Both the position numbers and the translations under genes were made by a program. The notes below the pieces were generated by a model that saw only the letters and a program-made list of their open reading frames with translations, ran no database searches and was not told the origin of the DNA. From the NCBI GenBank assembly GCA_964495935.1, contig CAZBXQ010000002.1, forward strand, positions 62,001-126,000: 64,000 nucleotides of DNA, in the 5' to 3' direction. The first letter of the stretch is position 1, and each line of letters begins with the position of its first letter. Positions 60,784 to 64,000 of the stretch are shown piece by piece. The DNA is from JAJYSO01 sp964495935 (GTDB lineage: Bacteria > Bacteroidota > Bacteroidia > Flavobacteriales > Flavobacteriaceae).

Positions 60784-61200
60784 ATGAAAAAATCAAAAAC
60801 AACCCGTTTTGCAATCTCCATTAGCAAAGAACTGTTTGATCATTTTAACAAAACTCTTGAACGAAAAGGCTACCCCAGCAGATCACAAGCCGTGCAGAAC
60901 CTGATAAGGAAGTTTATAATGGAGGAGGAATGGGACGAAAAGGAAAATGCCTTGGGCACTATAACCCTCGTCGTCGATCACCATGCCGTTACCTTCCCTT
61001 CCGCGTTAAACGAAATTCAACAGGATTTTCACGATGAGATTATTTCGAATATGCATGCGCATCCGGATTCCAATAATTGTATTGAAGTGATTATGGTAAA
61101 GGGAAAAGGGAAGCGAATACGGGAGCTCGCTGATCGCGTGATCAGCACAAAAGGCGTTAAACACGGAAAGCTGACTCTAACCACAGGCGGATCAACATAA
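60784..61200 (+). CDS. nikR: NikR-type nickel-responsive regulator
   Basis: A ribbon-helix-helix regulator of 138 residues (ATG 60784). The DNA-binding strand and helices are TRFAISISKELFDHFNKTLE and GYPSRSQAVQNLIRKF. The ACT-like nickel domain keeps all four high-affinity ligands as in E. coli NikR: His in DFHDEIIS, two His in MHAHPDSNN and Cys in NNCIEVIMVKG. End: KGVKHGKLTLTTG. It therefore should bind nickel. No nickel transporter, hydrogenase or urease gene is in the window, so its targets are elsewhere; some Bacteroidota NikR homologues may sense other divalent metals. Confidence 0.93.
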   Translation: MKKSKTTRFAISISKELFDHFNKTLERKGYPSRSQAVQNLIRKFIMEEEWDEKENALGTITLVVDHHAVTFPSALNEIQQDFHDEIISNMHAHPDSNNCIEVIMVKGKGKRIRELADRVISTKGVKHGKLTLTTGGST

Positions 61201-61416
61201 TAATTCTTCAGGTTGATTCTGCTAAGTATCCTTTTAAACTATAGGAATATCAACCCCCGAAGAACCCTCGGACCAAGGCTTATTATAAATTTTGACAGCA
61301 TACGTGCCGTTATCCTTACAGCTCCCTTAATCCGCCTATTTTTATCGAATGATTACCTTCAAATCGCTATAAAACAATAGGTTTTTACGTTATTTGTAGT
61401 CAATCCATTCGAACCT

Positions 61417-62199
61417 ATGAAAGAAAATAAGCCGTATGCAGTTATTACCGGGGCCAGCCGCGGACTGGGGAAATGTTTTGCACAAGAGCTTGCAGAACGA
61501 AAGAGAAATCTTATTTTAATAAGCCTTCCCGAGCAAAACTTACTACAAACCGCCCATTCACTAAGCGAAAATTTTGGAATCCGGACAAAATGCTATGAAA
61601 TAGATTTATCTCAAAAGGAAAACCTGTTGAGGCTAACCCGGGAAATAAATAAGCAGTATAACGTTGATCTTTTGGTAAACAATGCGGGAATTGGCGGGAG
61701 TCAGCGATTTGGCGATATTCATGTCGATATACTGGATGAGATGATTTTATTAAATGTGAGAGCTACCTCACTACTCACACATCAACTCCTCCCCAATCTC
61801 TTGCGCCAAAAGCAAGGCTATATTCTTAATATTTCCAGTCTTGCCGCCTATTCTCCGATGGGCTATAAAACCGTTTATCCGGCTTCCAAAGCCTTTATCG
61901 ATTCCTTCTCACGAGGTTTAAATCGTGAATTAAAGAATTCTTCGGTATCGGTAAGCGTGATTAACCCGGGGGGTATGAAAACGACAGAGGAGCGAACTCG
62001 TCGTATCGAAAAACAAGGTTTTTTAGGCCGATTGACAACCCGCGAACCTGAATATGTAGCAAAGCGTGGAATTGAAGGAGTCTTAAAAGAAAAACCAGTA
62101 ATCAAAGTCAATCCGCTAAGTTGGTTGGTTTTAAAAATCACGCCCACTTGGTTATCACTTCGTATTTTAACACGAAAAATGCAGAAAGAAGCAGTGTGA
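61417..62199 (+). CDS. Short-chain dehydrogenase/reductase
   Basis: A classical SDR of 260 residues. Cofactor loop VITGASRGLGKCFAQELAER near residues 9-28, NNAGIGGS at about 88-95, the catalytic Ser in LNISSLAAYSPMGYKTVYPA with YxxxK (Tyr-Pro-Ala-Ser-Lys), and VINPGGMKT. The C-terminal tail has a hydrophobic segment (INPLSWLVLKITPTWLSLRI-like), which suggests membrane association, as in lipid-active SDRs. The stop codon overlaps the next gene's GTG start (GTGA), so the two are translationally coupled. Substrate unknown. Confidence 0.92.
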   Translation: MKENKPYAVITGASRGLGKCFAQELAERKRNLILISLPEQNLLQTAHSLSENFGIRTKCYEIDLSQKENLLRLTREINKQYNVDLLVNNAGIGGSQRFGDIHVDILDEMILLNVRATSLLTHQLLPNLLRQKQGYILNISSLAAYSPMGYKTVYPASKAFIDSFSRGLNRELKNSSVSVSVINPGGMKTTEERTRRIEKQGFLGRLTTREPEYVAKRGIEGVLKEKPVIKVNPLSWLVLKITPTWLSLRILTRKMQKEAV

Positions 62200-63200
62200 A
62201 GAAAGTATTTGTTACGGGAATCAGCGGGCTTTTGGGCACCAATTTGGCAAACCTCCTCTTGGTCAAAGGGTTTATCCTGTATGCCATGATCAGAGAAGGA
62301 AGCCGATATCACGGAAAAAAACATAAAAACCTGAACCTCATTCGCATGGATCTCTGGGGAGACTACGATCCTTATCTGCAAAAATCAGACTTTGTTGTCC
62401 ACTTGGCAGCTGATACCTCAACCAACAAAACTTCCCCGCGGGATTATGAAATGATTAATTATAAAGCCACCCGACGGTTGTTTGAACACGCCCAGCAGTT
62501 GGGAGTCCGACGGTTTATCTACATCAGCACGGCAAACACCTTGGGTTTTGGATCCCGGAGCGATCCCGGAACAGAAAAAAAGCCGATGAGCCCCCTATTC
62601 AACCGCTTGTTTTATGCGCAAAGTAAGGCACAAGCAGAGGATTTTATCGTCCGTGCATCAGCCGAGATGGAAGCCTGTATTCTCAACCCTACCTTTTTAA
62701 TCGGTCCTTATGACCACAAGCCCAGTTCGGGGAAAATCATCCGAATGGCATGGGGTAAGAAGATAGTTTTTTATCCGCCCGGAGGAAAAAACTTTGTTCC
62801 CGTAAAAGACGTGGCCCAAGCCATTTACAAAAGCCTAACCATCTGTAATCCTTCCGGAAACCATTTAATTGCCGGTGAAAATCTTACTTATAAAGAGTTC
62901 TATACAAAGCTTCGAAGCATAACACATGATCGTCAGGTATTGATCCCCCTGCCTAAGCCGCTATTATTACTTTTGGGCTACCTGGGAGAACTGATTCGTA
63001 AACTGGGTATTAAAACCAGTTTAAGTATCGTGAATATGAAGATTTTATGTATCAAAAATTTTTACAGCAATTCCAAATCCCGTCAGGTACTCGATTTGGA
63101 ATACTCCTCCGTTAATCAAGCTATCAAAGAGGCACTTACCTACTTTAAAGCCATGAATAAACAGGAAAACACCATAGAGATCAATCGAAACAAAAATTAA
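62196..63200 (+). CDS. NAD-dependent epimerase/dehydratase family protein
   Basis: An extended SDR of 334 residues. Start GTG at 62196 (read MKKVFVTGISGLLGTNLANL), overlapping the preceding SDR stop by 4 bases; a longer frame from 62121 exists but would overlap 79 bases. NAD loop VTGISGLLGTNLA, VVHLAADTSTN and YISTANTLGFGS, then a YxxxK in FYAQSKAQAEDFI, and NPTFLIGPYDHKPSSGKI. It resembles 3-beta-hydroxysteroid or dihydroflavonol-4-reductase-like members. Coupled to the SDR gene, which suggests a common pathway (perhaps lipid or isoprenoid); inference. The C-terminus is helical and hydrophobic. Confidence 0.88.
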   Translation: MKKVFVTGISGLLGTNLANLLLVKGFILYAMIREGSRYHGKKHKNLNLIRMDLWGDYDPYLQKSDFVVHLAADTSTNKTSPRDYEMINYKATRRLFEHAQQLGVRRFIYISTANTLGFGSRSDPGTEKKPMSPLFNRLFYAQSKAQAEDFIVRASAEMEACILNPTFLIGPYDHKPSSGKIIRMAWGKKIVFYPPGGKNFVPVKDVAQAIYKSLTICNPSGNHLIAGENLTYKEFYTKLRSITHDRQVLIPLPKPLLLLLGYLGELIRKLGIKTSLSIVNMKILCIKNFYSNSKSRQVLDLEYSSVNQAIKEALTYFKAMNKQENTIEINRNKN

Positions 63201-63354
63201 ATATTGAAGCGGTTCAAACTTTTCCATTTCCGGAAAATACCGCACGTCATAAGAAATATTACTTTCTATGCCGAAAACCCCTATTTAGAGGTTTAACGCT
63301 ATTAATTGACGCTTTTTTCTTATTTTTCAATCTCCTAAATCTAAACCCCATATT

Positions 63355-64000
63355 ATGGATGTTCAGCTCCATAGAGTCTTTGAAATTATATCCGAAAAAC
63401 TAAATGATTGGTTTACGGCGATGGTGAGCTTATTGCCCAATTTGGTAATTGCCGCTATTGTATTTGTCGTCGGCTTCTTTCTGGCCCGTAAACTCAAAAA
63501 ATTCCTTAAATCAAAGTTCTCAAGGATCTTCCCGACTCCGACCCTGGCCAATCTTGCTTTTAGCATTCTTTATGTCATCATGATCCTAATGGTCGTTTTT
63601 ACCGGCCTCAAGATCATTGGTCTCGATGGAGCCATTGAAAAAACCCTGGCCGGAGCCGGAATTATAGGAATCGGGCTGGCCTTTGCTTTTCAGGATATTG
63701 CAGCCAATTTTATGTCGGGTATATTTCTGGCTTTTCGACGACCTTTTTATAAAGGGGAAATCATCCGCGTACAAGAATTGGAAGGTTTTGTTACCGAAGT
63801 TAAACTGAGGGATACCTGCATTCTTACCTATCAGGGCCAGTTGATTACCATCCCCAATCGGGAGGTTTTTCAAAATCCGATTATCAATTACACCCGAATC
63901 GGCAAGCGAAGAGCCGATATTATTGCCGGTATTCCCAAAAGCAACGATTTGGAGGAAGCGCAAAAAATCGCTACCGAAGCTCTTCGAAACGTAGATAAAA
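63355..64000 (+). CDS. MscS family mechanosensitive channel (partial, 3' cut)
   Basis: Starts with ATG 63355 and is open to the end of the window, 215 codons. Three membrane helices are seen: residues about 29-46 (LPNLVIAAIVFVVGFFLAR), 64-87 (LANLAFSILYVIMILMVVFT) and the pore helix at about 95-120 (TLAGAGIIGIGLAFAFQDIA, Ala/Gly-rich like MscS TM3). Then NFMSGIFLAFRRPFYKGEII, the beta domain RVQELEGFVTEVKLRDTCIL and IPNREVFQNPIINYTRIGKR. This is the small MscS type, which opens on hypo-osmotic shock. Confidence 0.93.
   Translation, partial: MDVQLHRVFEIISEKLNDWFTAMVSLLPNLVIAAIVFVVGFFLARKLKKFLKSKFSRIFPTPTLANLAFSILYVIMILMVVFTGLKIIGLDGAIEKTLAGAGIIGIGLAFAFQDIAANFMSGIFLAFRRPFYKGEIIRVQELEGFVTEVKLRDTCILTYQGQLITIPNREVFQNPIINYTRIGKRRADIIAGIPKSNDLEEAQKIATEALRNVDK

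Noticed and set aside
62121..62195. Longer form of the epimerase starting at 62121
   Set aside because: It would overlap the SDR gene by 79 bases and put an unrelated peptide before the Rossmann loop; the GTG at 62196 fits the coupling pattern.

Overview
The window looks like chromosome of a marine-type flavobacterium (Bacteroidota, class Flavobacteriia; genus not determinable by eye). Support: two secreted proteins carry C-terminal type IX secretion (T9SS type A) sorting domains; promoters follow the Bacteroidota pattern TTG-N18-20-TAnnTTTG rather than -35/-10 boxes; ribosome-binding sites are weak and A-rich; and the repertoire is typical (LemA/TPM locus, MnmD, AsnA, UMF1 transporter, M1/M3/S9/S8 peptidases, MoxR next to SurA-like chaperones). 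Coding density is high, mean G+C looks moderate, and no transposase, phage gene, integrase, CRISPR array or rRNA operon is visible.

Layout. 1-4.3 kb: plus-strand run of a dehydrogenase tail, 3-hydroxyacyl-CoA dehydrogenase, DUF1015, PLP-binding YggS and a DEDDh exonuclease/GIY-YIG fusion. 4.3-9.7 kb: minus strand, glyA plus a Crp/Fnr regulator, then a five-gene envelope locus (M23 peptidase, MerR regulator, LemA, two TPM proteins). 9.7-14.6 kb: alaS and a Dcp-type M3 peptidase. 14.7-15 kb: an array of alternating 35-bp hairpin repeats. 15-24.4 kb: S9 peptidase, mutS, a stand-alone trpB, an alkaline-phosphatase-superfamily protein, tRNA-Gly and tRNA-Leu, asnA. 24.5-33.1 kb: universal stress protein, UMF1 transporter, mnmD, ilvE, pfkA-gap, a BadF-type sugar kinase, and a fluoride-riboswitch-controlled crcB-ppa operon. 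33.2-44.1 kb: ribosome hibernation factor, thioesterase, acyl-CoA synthetase, TIGR01777 protein, T9SS protein, M1 peptidase, and the tRNA-maturation pair tsaC-cca. 44.1-51.3 kb: intergenic repeat elements, two YceI paralogues, pirin, a T9SS-exported subtilase, dnaN, a DUF1266 gene. 51.4-64 kb: S4 protein, FKBP-like lipoprotein, prfA, YfcE-type phosphoesterase, MoxR, two parvulin/SurA-related envelope proteins, smpB, two surface proteins, NikR, a translationally coupled SDR/epimerase pair and the start of an MscS channel.

Most genes are core metabolism or information processing. The most unusual items are non-coding: (i) the 14.7-kb array of alternating hairpins with compensatory arm changes and two identical 70-bp copies; (ii) a near-identical ~67-bp element present twice in opposite orientation (44.4 and 50.5 kb), with an internal inverted repeat and a T7 end; (iii) the fluoride riboswitch joining a fluoride exporter to a fluoride-sensitive enzyme, pyrophosphatase. 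I see no clear candidate for a wholly new multi-gene system; the repeats are the best leads.
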